Origin: Leptasterias polaris
Lineage: Eukaryota > Echinodermata > Asteroidea > Forcipulatida > Asteriidae
NCBI GenBank assembly: GCA_037783415.1
Contig: JAZGTN010000022.1
Coordinates: 5,926,001 to 5,990,000, forward strand
Reading direction: 5' to 3'
DNA length: 64,000 nucleotides
A program made the translations under genes and the position numbers. The notes below the pieces were generated by a model. The model worked only from the letters and a program-made list of their open reading frames with translations. It did no database searches and was not told the DNA's origin. This document shows positions 1 to 9,610 of the stretch, piece after piece; within the stretch, counting starts at the first letter, position 1, and the number at the start of each line of letters is the position of its first letter.

Positions 1-83
1 ATGAAGGTGGCTTAAATTGAGTAAATTGTGGATGAACAATGGTAAACCAGGGTTGGAAGCCTGTATAGTATTTTGTTTAACTT

Positions 84-152
84 GCATACGTGTGCGCACA
101 TATTAGCGAATTGTTTCACGACATTGCATACGTGTGTGCGCACACATATGCG
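84..152. repeat. Duplicated alternating purine-pyrimidine tract (Z-DNA prone)
   Basis: Two copies of a GCATACGTGTGYGCGCACA-like block lie at 84-103 and 126-152. The second is a perfect 27-base purine-pyrimidine alternation containing the 14-bp palindrome TGTGTGCGCACACA. This is read directly; Z-DNA formation is inference. Confidence 0.7.
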
Positions 153-565
153 ATATGCGATGTCCCTTCAGGGCCACCATACTTTTCTTAATATTGAGAA
201 GGAGTGAATTTTTTTCAATTTTGTTTTTGGTAATGATAGGATTTTAACTGTAACTTATAAGTCGTGTGAGATGTTTGAATAAAATCTGGGGGTTTTTCTC
301 GATAGCAAAAATTGAAAAAAAATGGGATTTACAGAATGCTAGATTGTGAACCGATTAATTACATAAAAAGACAAAAAGAATAAAGGACAGTCAGCTGGTG
401 TTTGGATAAAGATTTGTTATAAGGGATTCTTTTGAACAAATTACCGTTGAATTGAAGGGTGCATAGTCAGTGAAAAGTTTATCACACAAGTTATGAATGA
501 TGAGGGTTAGTTGAGTACAAGGAATGCTATTCATAAAAAAAGGCTCATGGAAAGTCAGGCATTGA

Positions 566-597
566 GTGAACACAACAACAACAACAACAACACCAAC
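566..597 (+). repeat. (AAC)n microsatellite
   Basis: About nine AAC units, slightly interrupted at the right end, immediately upstream of a C16 run. Confidence 0.9.
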
Positions 598-614
598 AGG
601 GTATGCTGGAATTG

Positions 615-630
615 CCCCCCCCCCCCCCCC
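615..630 (+). repeat. C16 homopolymer
   Basis: Sixteen consecutive C. Similar runs of 14-16 C or G occur at 10533, 12060, 52916 and 54750; see the finding on homopolymer tracts. Confidence 0.95.
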
Positions 631-1520
631 TACACTCACACCCAAGTGTGTATACGCCTGCAATCGTGGACCTCCTATTGTCCCTCTTTTGTTTATACTT
701 TTTTGCAACAGCTCCCATTGGTTTTGTACACGATCTCCAACCAGGGACCTTTCCCGAACCGTGGACCTATTGTCCTCTTTTGTTATAGGTCCCCGGTTTG
801 AATGTGTATACCTACTCACCCACACACAGAATTGATTGGAATCCACCCAAGCTAGTCCTCTAATCATAATTTTTAATCAATGACCTCTCCTTCAAATGAA
901 CTTGTATCAACAAATTTGCTAATTTATTCCATCATCTCAAACCAAAGCTGGAAGAGCAAACTTTTCTGACCCATTTGGGGTATATTCTGACCCATTTGGG
1001 TATTTTCTGATCAATTTGGGGTTGTTTGTTACAATAGTTAGTATTAAACAATAATGGCTGACAGATAGAAAAGTGTAGTAGGATGGTTTAATTAGTTTTA
1101 ATTTATGACAGTTGATCAAACTGAAAAAATAGATGATTCAAACAAACTGATAGATCAAACTTACCTTTCGGTGTTGCAACTTTTGTGATGAAATATTTGA
1201 AGGTTAGTGTTGTGTGGAATAAATGTCATCTTTAAGAGACCAATGTGATACATCTGACTATCACAGATTGCTAGGAACTTTGTGCAGATGATGTTGAATG
1301 GTAAAAAAAAATACTACAGTGCGGTCAGTTTACAGTCATCAGGTGATTGTGTTATGCATCCGATTATAGTTTAGTTTTATGTAATAGAATATGAAACCAA
1401 AGAACTAAAAGTCCTGCAATGTAACCTGTAGACGTGAAGATACCTGTGTAGAGAAGATGATGAAGAAATTGTAGTTTTAGATGTGGGCAGAGTCCAACCG
1501 GGGGAAACCCATAGAATCAC

Positions 1521-1697
1521 TGGGCCCTGCTTAAGCACAAAAAGTAGCTAAGCACAACAACATGTTGCTTACCAGACTAAGATTACCAGCCAAACTACAA
1601 TTGTACAATTTGTAACTGGTACTCTGCTCATTTCTGCTTAGAAGAAAATTGTTAAGCAATATTTTCTGGTTAAGCAGCTCTATCAAAACTGGGCCTA
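1521..1697 (-). repeat. GGGCCC-ended palindromic repeat, copy 1
   Basis: A ~177-bp element ending in GGGCCC/GGGCCT with inverted ends. It contains the internal blocks CTAAGCACAA, CAGCCAAACTAC and CTGCTCATTTCTGCTTAG. The same blocks in the same order occur at 16592-16764, and in opposite orientation at 30886-31063. The inverted ends and small size suggest a non-autonomous DNA transposon. No transposase and no clear target duplication were seen. Confidence 0.75.
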
Positions 1698-3168
1698 GGT
1701 CTGGACTGAACACCCATCACATGTAAAGCTCTGGGGTAGGATTCGAACCAGATTCCACAGAGATGAAAGGCAGGGTTGGGAACAACTGGGCAAATTTTAT
1801 CCCTAATTTAGAGGTTAAAGTTGGGGTAGTCTAGTTTCTGAATAACTTTATAAAATGTTTCACACTAGCTTATGTGGAGTGTACATTTTCTAGCTATAGA
1901 CAGTGAGGTGAACATTTGTTAAATTTTACAGATGAATTTCATGGTTGTAACACTGCTAAAAAAATTACCATAATTTGTCAACAATCTAGAAATCTTGAAA
2001 AATGAAAAATTGATATAAGTGCACCTCAATTGAATCGTCTCCATTAAGAGTGTAAACACAAAATGAATTACCACAAAAAATATGTAAGTTATGCTGAAAA
2101 TCTTACTATAGTAGACAAGAGAGAATATCAGTCATGACTATATGCTGATTTGTTTTAGTTATTCAAAGTTTAATAGTAAGTAGAATTTATAGCATATCAT
2201 TAAAGGAAATCATGAACAGCAAGCAACATTTGAAAAAGTGCAATTCATTTTATTTTTCCTTCATATCATTTTTAATGAAATTAAATGAGTATTTATTATC
2301 CACATCAGTTTTTAATGATATGTATCAAAGTATCGACTATCAGCAGTTTAGTGAATATCATATCAAATAGTGGAGCTGCGGAGGGTTAACTACTCTCTTT
2401 TTTGAGTTTATATTTTCCTGCTAACAGGTTTTGGATCCAACTCTTCCAAAGTGAGGTGAATTAAGCATAAGTAGTTTGCTTTCAGCCATCATACTGTCAA
2501 ACCGGGTTGTGGTCTCACTTTGGTGTTAGTCTTTAAGAACGACTCTGTTAGGGTCATCTTGTTCCATTATAACACGGGTCATGTTGGTTTTGTAAGCTGG
2601 TTGTTTTATTATACCAAATTTGCAAATTTATTTCATTTGTTTACGCATCAATTAACCATTTTTTATCAAAAGACCATTCATTTTCTGTTCAAAATCTTAA
2701 AAAAATTGTGAACACATTTTCATTTCATTCATGCATATGAATTTGGATATATTGTAACTGGATGTATATTTTTTGCCTCTATTTGGTGTTTTCTTGATCA
2801 CTATGCAGAAATCATTCATAAATGTTAGAACAGTTAATCATCTCAACGTTTATAAAAATTGTAATTAGTGTTTTTGACAAATCCATTCTCTTTGTATATC
2901 ATCATGGTAGTCTCTTAAAATCAATCCATCCTGGTTCACCATTCTGGTGGGTTTTTCTTTGGTTTTTATAAAAAGGCTACAGGGATCAATTAGTCTGAAA
3001 CTTGTTTAGCTCAAACAAATTTCAGTGTTGGTTATTTGAAATTATTCGTATTACACATAGGGAACATGACGAAGATGATAAACTAATCTCATCAAACAAG
3101 TGTTTTATGTCTTGAGGAAAACCAAGCAGTGATGTTACTATTATAAAAGAGAGAAAAAAGAATTAGCT

Positions 3169-3208
3169 GTTGCAAACTGCTTACCAACCGAAAGGACCTG
3201 TGGTATAA
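3169..3208 (+). repeat. Left part of a dispersed repeat interrupted by the element at 3209
   Basis: The block TGTTGCAAACTGCTTACCAA through GTGGTATAA matches the start of the uninterrupted copy at 11400. There it runs straight into the sequence that here resumes at 3842. This identifies the inserted segment precisely. Confidence 0.8.
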
Positions 3209-3838
3209 GGCCAAGTAAAATAAATAACATGTTGCTCGTCCCCGCCCGCTCCGATTTTGGAGGCCGCATCAAATTTTTTGTTATTTGTTATTTAAAAAAT
3301 ATATATATAACAAAAAATAAATAAATAAATAAATAAAAACAATCTTTGAAATCAATTTACATATAGATCATTGAGAGCTATTTCAAATGTCTCCTTCGTT
3401 TTTATTTAGCAATTTCATTTTCTTTCTTGCATGTAGGCCTACAAAAAACGCAATCGTGAGAAAATCCTCATTTTCTTTGAAACGTTTTGCCCTTCACGTT
3501 TGCATGCCTCAGTTCTTTTTTGAACGAGATCTTTGCACCAGGACCTGATGCCACACACACACAGAATAATTTTGGAGCAAAAGCAAGAAGAACTCTTGGA
3601 AAGAATAACAATATGTATCGAAATGGACACAGAAACACACATGGCAACTTTAAACAGAAATTGAGGACATACAGAACATGCTCATAAAACCATAAAACCA
3701 TAAAACCATCTTCAAATACGATATTGCGGCCATCTTGGACATGGTGGCCATCTTGAATTTTTTTTAAATAACAACGACCTCCCTCACCAACTTTTTAAAA
3801 AGTCCGGACGAGCAACATGTTATTTATTTTACTTTGCC
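3209..3838. mobile_element. Harbinger-like MITE, 630 bp
   Basis: The ends are 33-bp terminal inverted repeats that differ at one position. Left starts GGCCAAGTAAAATAAATAAC and right ends with its near-complement ...ATTTTACTTTGCC. The element is flanked on both sides by TAA (3206-3208 and 3839-3841). Comparison with the uninterrupted copy at 11400 shows that the pre-insertion site had a single TAA. Three-base TWA duplications are the hallmark of the PIF/Harbinger superfamily. The short open frames inside show no transposase motifs, so it is non-autonomous. It contains AT-rich stretches, a short CCATAAAA tandem, a TAGGCCTA palindrome and two GGCCATCTTG blocks. Confidence 0.8.
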
Positions 3839-3985
3839 TAAGTGCAAAATATAGTTAATGGCCTGACGTTTCAAACTGAGCAGAGTCTTTCTCGAAAGCT
3901 AAAGGAGAGAGCGTTTCGAAGAAAACTCTGCTAGGGTCGAAAAATTTAGGCCATTGGTTTTTTTTGTATTATAAGAGATTTCAAT
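3839..3985. repeat. Dispersed GACGTTTC repeat, copy 1 (right part)
   Basis: This continues the repeat begun at 3169. It carries GGCCTGACGTTTC...GCAGAGTCTTTCTCGAA, then an inverted counterpart GTTTCGAAGAAAACTCTGCTAGGGTCGAAA ending TTAGGCC, shown here in pieces. It is therefore a head-to-head palindrome of the motif seen singly at 7099 and 11467. The GGTCGAAACGTCAGGCC side resembles the 3' half of hammerhead motifs found in Penelope-like retroelements; that assignment is tentative. Confidence 0.55.
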
Positions 3986-4146
3986 ATATCCTTGATGACT
4001 TTCTGGTTTCTTTCTGAGGCAAAAAGCTCTTATCCAAAGAACATGCAGATTCCTGGCTTAAAATTACTATGAAGTAAAAAGTTAAATTGCTAATGAGAAA
4101 ATACAGTAAGACTCTCATACCATGGAGGGTTTCATCTGAAAGCTTG

Positions 4147-4147
4147 G

Positions 4148-4188
<41 letters not shown>
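4147..4188 (+). repeat. (GTT)n microsatellite
   Basis: Fourteen uninterrupted GTT units, inside the intron upstream of the penultimate coding exon. Confidence 0.95.
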
Positions 4189-4189
<1 letters not shown>

Positions 4190-4402
4190 TTATTTTCCTT
4201 TCAAAAAGTTTGGAAAGTAAACCATTTAATTTGGAACTCGAACGGGCCTACCCTTTTCCTCAAAAAATAAAATAAAATAAGAAGCCTGAAGTTTAAAAAA
4301 ACCATGTGACTGTGACATTCTGGATTGACTACAACCTTTTCAGGATGTTTTTGAAGTGTATATCTTGATAGCAAGTTTGGATGTGTCTGTTTTCACACAC
4401 AG

Positions 4403-4509
4403 AATGGCAACCTCTTGAAGATGAGTCTGGAGAAGAGGAAGATGATGACAGTGATTCCTTGGAGGATATGGATTCAGCATCTAAGATTATAGACATCCAA
4501 CTTGAAGAA
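4403..4509 (+). CDS. Penultimate coding exon of an unrecognised gene
   Basis: A 107-bp exon preceded by a pyrimidine-containing tract ending ACACACAG and followed by the strong donor GTGAGT. It starts with two bases completing a codon (phase-1 upstream intron) and ends on a whole codon. It encodes 35 residues starting WQPLEDESG. Residues 7-22 are strongly acidic (Glu, Asp, Ser), and the exon ends IIDIQLEE. The adjoining 424-bp intron (4510-4933) ends TTGATTCATTACAG, and the next exon continues in the same frame, which supports both borders. The upstream exon that supplies the first base of the split codon was not located with confidence. Confidence 0.75.
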
Positions 4510-4933
4510 GTGAGTCATTCATACCCTGACACACTCCCCTAACCTACCTCAAACTCTTCCCAAACTAATGCATATTAATAGTAACAACCCCCCCCCCTCA
4601 CCCCTCCTCTTAGAAAAATAAACCAGAAACACACACAGGTACACACAAAACCATCAAACAGTAATAGGTGTATATTCAGAATGAAATAATAATCCAAATA
4701 GGATTTCATATTCCAGATTAAAAATTTAAACCTCTAGAATTCAATAAATTTGATCCCATTCCCAGCTTCATTTTTTGAAGATTCTAACATCTCACCAAAT
4801 ATTTAGCCAAGACTTTAGCTAACAGAGTCACATTTACCTCTTTTTTTTCTTCTTTAAAGATGGGGAAAGAGTTCATGTCAAAATAATGTGCATTTTAAAT
4901 TGCATTTATTCCTCTTGGTTTGATTCATTACAG

Positions 4934-6043
4934 ACATACACTGATGATACTTTTCCTGTTTCCCAACAACCAATGCTTGAGAGGAAAAGCCAAAAGACAA
5001 AGTCAACAGACAACCTAAGACGGGAAGGTACTAGGTTGACACTGGCAGAGTTTTATGCTCCGACCCCTCTCCCTAGTGTCCTACCAATGGAGGCTGAGGG
5101 ATCATATCATGACATGGGTTCTGATCCGAAAGAACTACAGGAAGACAATACAGGATATAAGCTTGAGAATCAAGCTGTTGTAAATCCAGAAGGGACTTTT
5201 ACCACAGGGGTAGCTTTCCAGAGGGAGGATAGTGAAGTAGAAGGAGAAACTGATGTAATTCCTTCACAAGATTCAACCAGTTTCTTTGTTGATATGTCTG
5301 TTGCTCCAGTGTCTGTTACCCAAGCAGTTGGAAAGGCCTTTGAGACTTCCAAGCCAGAAAGAACAAGACGGAAAGAAGTCAAAGAAGACAGACCTTCAAA
5401 GACTAGTCAACGTCAGAGCCATCGACCTGAAACATTAATAACGCGATCTAAAACAATGCCAGTTGCAAATCGCAAGCCATTGAAAATGGCCTCAACAAGC
5501 ACCACAACAGCATTTGATTGGAGTAACCCTCCACAGCAATCTACAGACACACAACCAAGTAAAGACCGTTTTGTAATTCATAAGCATGTTTCCGTTCAGA
5601 TGAACAGGAAAGTTAATAGTGGATCAGGGGATAATGTTAGAGGCATGAAACCAATAGCTCAAATTGGTCTCCCTAGTTCAACCAATGAGAAACTCGCTGC
5701 AACCAAAGACAAGAATGTCATGCCTCAACCTCCTAAATTTAACCGCGCTAAGACGTACTATGGTCGAACAAATCAAAGAAAGAGAGCAGAGGCGGAGCCT
5801 CAGATAACCAGGCTATTGTCCACATTACCGGCTGCTCCACCTCAACCCCATTTGATACCCAATTCTAAGGTACACCCCCGAGGGCATGCTGTACTTAGCA
5901 GACTACCAGGTGCAGGAGACAGCTCACCAGTCCGTACTAAGTCCAACCTTGATCTTGATCCTATCGTCTCCCTGTCAGGACAACCATTGTTTTCATCAGC
6001 ATCATCTTGGCGAATGCGAAGCAAAGATGACAATATTTTATAA
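4934..6043 (+). CDS. Terminal coding exon of an unrecognised acidic/basic disordered protein
   Basis: This exon encodes 369 residues and a TAA stop. The open frame extends upstream to 4886, but the acceptor TTCATTACAG and the phase match with the exon ending at 4509 make 4934 the better boundary. Together the two exons give at least 404 C-terminal residues. Visible features: LTLAEFYAP at exon residues 35-43, a Glu-rich middle, an SFFVDMSV block, then basic Ser/Thr-rich stretches (ERTRRKEVKEDR, RSKTMPVANRKP, NQRKRAEAE) and an SSWRMRSKDDNIL end. There is no signal peptide, membrane segment or obvious globular domain, and composition suggests intrinsic disorder. A cytoskeletal or centrosomal scaffold tail would fit such composition, but nothing specific supports it. 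Function unassigned. Confidence 0.85.
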   Translation, partial: TYTDDTFPVSQQPMLERKSQKTKSTDNLRREGTRLTLAEFYAPTPLPSVLPMEAEGSYHDMGSDPKELQEDNTGYKLENQAVVNPEGTFTTGVAFQREDSEVEGETDVIPSQDSTSFFVDMSVAPVSVTQAVGKAFETSKPERTRRKEVKEDRPSKTSQRQSHRPETLITRSKTMPVANRKPLKMASTSTTTAFDWSNPPQQSTDTQPSKDRFVIHKHVSVQMNRKVNSGSGDNVRGMKPIAQIGLPSSTNEKLAATKDKNVMPQPPKFNRAKTYYGRTNQRKRAEAEPQITRLLSTLPAAPPQPHLIPNSKVHPRGHAVLSRLPGAGDSSPVRTKSNLDLDPIVSLSGQPLFSSASSWRMRSKDDNIL

Positions 6044-6980
6044 CCAAAGGAGAACCAAAGTTATCAATATTACACTACCAACTTTTGATAATTATGGTAA
6101 TGATTTGATGGCCTCTGGTTCACAACTTTCAGATATCGGTCTTTGTTATTTTAATATTTTTATGTTCAAATTTGAAGATGTGATGCTTTGGAGACACCGC
6201 GAATATTCATTGATTTCTTCCTAATACAATGCCTATTCTTTTGCTTTTTCAGAGCAATTAATGGAACATAAATTCAAGTTTGTCTTCAACATTATAATGT
6301 ACAATTTCATTGATAAACACTGAGTATGGTTGAGTGAATTATTTTAATAATTGGTCATTTCTGATTTCAGACATACAGCGCAAGTTTTACTAAAGATAAA
6401 AAGATATATTTATCAAATGAAAACAATGAACAGATGGAAATTTCTAAATTACAAACCTTCTGGCAACTTTTATTGGCAAAATTTTTATCCCCAAATCCAA
6501 CCAAACTGCTTATAATCAGGATTGCTTGGTACCTTTGAGATAATTATTTCCAGTGGTGTTAATTTCGGATTTTTTGTTTTTTAGATTTTGAATTGTGTAT
6601 TTTGGGATTGTAACTAGCTTGCAGTGATCAAGTGGAAAATTTTGTTGATTGCTATACCCATTCATAGATTATAAGTTTGACAATATTTTTATAAATAGTT
6701 AAATATGTGAGATCAGTCAATAGATACCAAAATAAACCTGACTTATTTTATGAGTGTGTGATTTAACATATAGCGAAATATTTGTCCATATATTTTTCTA
6801 TCTGACATGTTTATATATCAGAGTTGTACAGTCAATGATTTGATATGAATTTATGGTATTTCTTCAACGTTATTATAATTACTGTTACATTTTTATGTGA
6901 GTGGAATGTTATTTTATTGATGTATTTTATAAGCATGTATTAACTATAACCTGAAAATAAAGACAATTCAATGCTTGTAT
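6044..6980 (+). other. 3' UTR of the left gene with AATAAA signal
   Basis: AT-rich non-coding sequence follows the stop. A canonical AATAAA lies at 6956-6961, so cleavage is expected roughly 10-30 bases later. The UTR is about 0.9 kb. The TATTTTATAAG and TGTATTTTAT blocks just before the signal are ordinary AT-rich flanks. The exact cleavage site needs RNA evidence. Confidence 0.65.
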
Positions 6981-7074
6981 AATGTTTCAATATGTGTGTT
7001 TCTAGTTCAAAGAAGGGATTATTGTCTTTCAATCAATTAATTTTTTTTAAATATATATTGTTTTGTTATTTCTT

Positions 7075-7330
7075 TTTTGCAAAAAATAAGTTAGTGGCCT
7101 GACGTTTCGACCTTAGCAGAGTCTTTCTCGAAGGCTAAATGACAACACACAACACACAACACACATACAAGCAGACAAGAGTTGCAAGAGTAGTCAAGTG
7201 GAAATACATGAATAGAGAGAGTGGAGGGAGAAAAGCAGAAAGCATTCAGAGAAGGCAGGGGTAAGCAGGGATTATGAAGACAAAGGGGGGGGCGGGGTGT
7301 TATGAAGGGAAGGGGATAGCTTGACCACAA
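7075..7330 (+). repeat. Dispersed GACGTTTC repeat, copy 2
   Basis: Contains GTGGCCTGACGTTTCGACC, AGCAGAGTCTTTCTCGAAGG and CTAAATGACAACACACAAC, then GAAATACATGAATAGAGAGA and purine-rich sequence, matching the copy at 11400-11660 in the same order. It begins 115 bp after the polyadenylation signal of the left gene. A minus-strand frame here is repeat-derived. Confidence 0.65.
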
Positions 7331-7984
7331 GAAGTTGGGAACGCAAAGGACAAAATGGAAGGTTAGAAGAGAGGTAAATAATTAGTTAATACAATGTAGG
7401 GCAGACTAATAAAGTGGATATCTGTGTGGGGAAAAGGACAAGGCAAAGACAAATTTCTTTTTTGCTGAGGTGTTTTATTTAAAAGATATGTCGATTGATG
7501 TATAGAGTTTGAGTTAGAGAATGAATCCTTCCTTCTGGGGCTATCTGTATGATTTTAAGCTTTGTATGGTTGAACTAGTTCACGGTGCCATCCATCATCA
7601 TGTAATAATCTCTTCTTAAATAAAAGAAGTTGTGCTTCTGATGAGAGCACGAGGTAGAATGAGCCCCATAGTGATACTACACTATCTTTAAGATTTGAAG
7701 CTTTGCATTGTGTACGATGTCAGAAATGAACTAGTTTCAATTTCATTGTTATCCTATGAATGGTGTTACTCATTGTCCAATAGGGTAAATTCTTTTTGAA
7801 TGGAGCATCTATCAAATTTTTACTGATATAAAAAAAAAATTGTAACTCCAAACCGAGGCTGGAATTGCGAATTAAAGCCCCAGTTTGGTATAGAGATAAC
7901 CAATGAGTATTAGGCCTATTTTCTTTAGGGGAAAATTAACGAATATGGCTGCATTGTGATGACTGTTTGTTTAGGCGGGGTGTA

Positions 7985-8352
7985 CTTTTGGTAGTTATTC
8001 CACAAGTTAATGACCATACAACTTACCTATACTTGGTAAATAGCACTGGAGAGCTGTTGATAGTATAAAACATTGTTTTATATATTATAGAAACGACCTC
8101 CTTTGAAGTAATGTAGTGTCAGAGGAAGGGGTGATTTTTCACCTCCAAATTTGAACCTGTGAAAGACTTCAGATATGAAACCTGTTTCAGGCATCTAAAA
8201 TCGCACAGTTCTATGCAACAAGGGTGTTGTTTTTTCATTATAGTCTTTCAACTTCGATGACCAATTGAGCCCGAACTGTCACAGGTTTCTTTTATGCATA
8301 TGTTGGGATACTCAAAGTGAGGATACTGGTCTTAGACAATTACTAAACGTAT
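7985..8352 (+). mobile_element. Degenerate copy of the 366-bp inverted-repeat element
   Basis: Shares with 26261-26626, in order, GGAGAGCTGTTGATAGTATA, AACATTGT, GAAACGAC, CTTCGATGACC and TATGCATATGTTGGGATAC, plus the ATTAC-type ends. The ends are eroded, indicating an older insertion. Confidence 0.75.
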
Positions 8353-9189
8353 TGCTTATTGGTACAACCAGTCACTTGAAGAAAAAGAACTATAAATATG
8401 CTTTGCAGTTTTGGATTAATGTGGGTTGGATGCAATTATTGTCTCCTCCCTGAAAACAAAAAACGGTGTCCCCCAAAAAAAAAATTAATAATAAAAATAA
8501 GAAGAGGAAGAAATGATGAGGGATGATCAGACCTTTGTTTTCACTGCGTTGTCCGTGACTTTTTAATCCGACATCTCAGATTGATGTGTTATTCTTGGGG
8601 AGGAAGACTTGGATGAGATAAGATGGTATTTTGCCAATCGTCCTCTGTGGTGGGTAATGACTGAATGCAATACGAAGACGCAGCCATGGAACAATATTGT
8701 CAAGACTTAAGTGAAAAAAAACAGGCCCTGAGAAAAATACTGATTGTGTGCCCACCTCAAACGCGAGGACAATGAACTTTGATTAACGGGGCCTCTCTCT
8801 GTCTCTACAAATGAAACATCTCATATTTATAATATTCTAAAAACTTGTGCTTTTGATATGTTTTATTTCTTAATAATTAAATTAATTAAAAAAATATATA
8901 GCCGAACATGTAGATTATTTATGTTATTATCGAGGGGACATGTGGAAGTTTATCAACCCCAAAATGTATGCTCCAAGCTGAATATTTAAATGGAAAAAAT
9001 GTGTACAATTGAAATTCGCTGATGGGATTTTACATGGCAATTCATAACAAGAAAAAGCTGGTTTGATGGAGTTTTTTAGGGTGTTTTGTTTATATACTTG
9101 ATTTACACTGGGGCTGTGTATTTAAATCAGTCTTTTAATACCTGAAATGTCCGGTCGCTAATCACAATCAACGATTGACATTTCATAAT
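8353..9189. other. Gene-free AT-rich stretch
   Basis: No gene, repeat family or structured RNA was recognised. It contains A-rich runs near 8475 and 8885 and a TTAATTAA-rich block around 8870-8900. Confidence 0.5.
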
Positions 9190-9610
9190 CGGTAATTTGG
9201 GGTTGTCCAGCACCGGGAGCAAGCTGCTTCGTAAGGCGGGATACTATCTCCAACCCTCCGGGTATAGCGGTGTGCTGCTGCACCGGTACGCCTCACGGCA
9301 TTGTTGTCCTAAGTCTCCCCATCAAATTCACCGGTCATTGTCTGCTAACCCTCTCCGGGGTTGGCTGGGAATTAGTCGGCCGAGCAGACTAGTCGTCCTG
9401 CCTTGAGTGCGGTGCTTTCTTCCCCTAGAAGTCCATGGTTAGGCTTGACTTTGTGCAGATGCTTAGAGGGCTGGAAGGGGGCTGGAGGGACCAACGGGCG
9501 GTACTGGTTTGAAACAGGGGGCAACGTCCTCAACATGAATGTATCGGCGCGTAACATAAATCTTAGCCCCCCGGGGTGATATTTATTTCTGAGTTGCAGC
9601 AATCTTCTGA
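9190..9610. other. GC-rich island 1
   Basis: A sharp change from AT-rich flanks to GC-rich, CpG-containing sequence of about 420 bp. Short frames exist on both strands (69 and 76 codons) but none has splice or start context that stands out. Candidate conserved non-coding or regulatory sequence; no function can be assigned. Confidence 0.35.

Larger units (their letters stand above)
540..840. repeat. Dispersed repeat, copy A (related to 58640-58850)
   Basis: The right part (CCCGGTTTGAATGTGTATAC followed by CA-rich sequence) and a GTTTTGTACACGA block recur in the same order near 58730-58845. The similarity is partial and judged by eye. Open frames of up to 158 codons on the minus strand cross this repeat but run through homopolymer-derived Gly/Pro stretches and are not credible genes. 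Type of element unknown. Confidence 0.45.
1..4402 (+). other. Intron or upstream sequence of the left gene
   Basis: No convincing coding exon was found in this stretch on either strand. It lies 5' of an exon that begins inside a codon, so at least part of it should be intron. It holds an alternating purine-pyrimidine tract, a dispersed repeat with an AAC microsatellite and a C16 run, a GGGCCC-ended palindromic repeat, a 630-bp inverted-repeat element and a GTT microsatellite, each listed separately. One possible 23-nt microexon (2428-2450) is discussed in the findings. The rest is AT-rich sequence in which nothing was recognised. Confidence 0.5.

Noticed and set aside
391..867. 158-codon minus-strand frame
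   Set aside because: It reads through the AAC microsatellite and C16 run as Val and Gly stretches and lies in a dispersed repeat; no gene features.
1160..1250. Perfect donor-like AAAGGTAAGT on the minus strand
   Set aside because: No acceptor and no open exon of coding character could be paired with it.
9197..9602. Frames of 69 (+) and 76 (-) codons in GC-rich island 1
   Set aside because: GC-rich DNA has few stop codons; no conserved motif or splice context.
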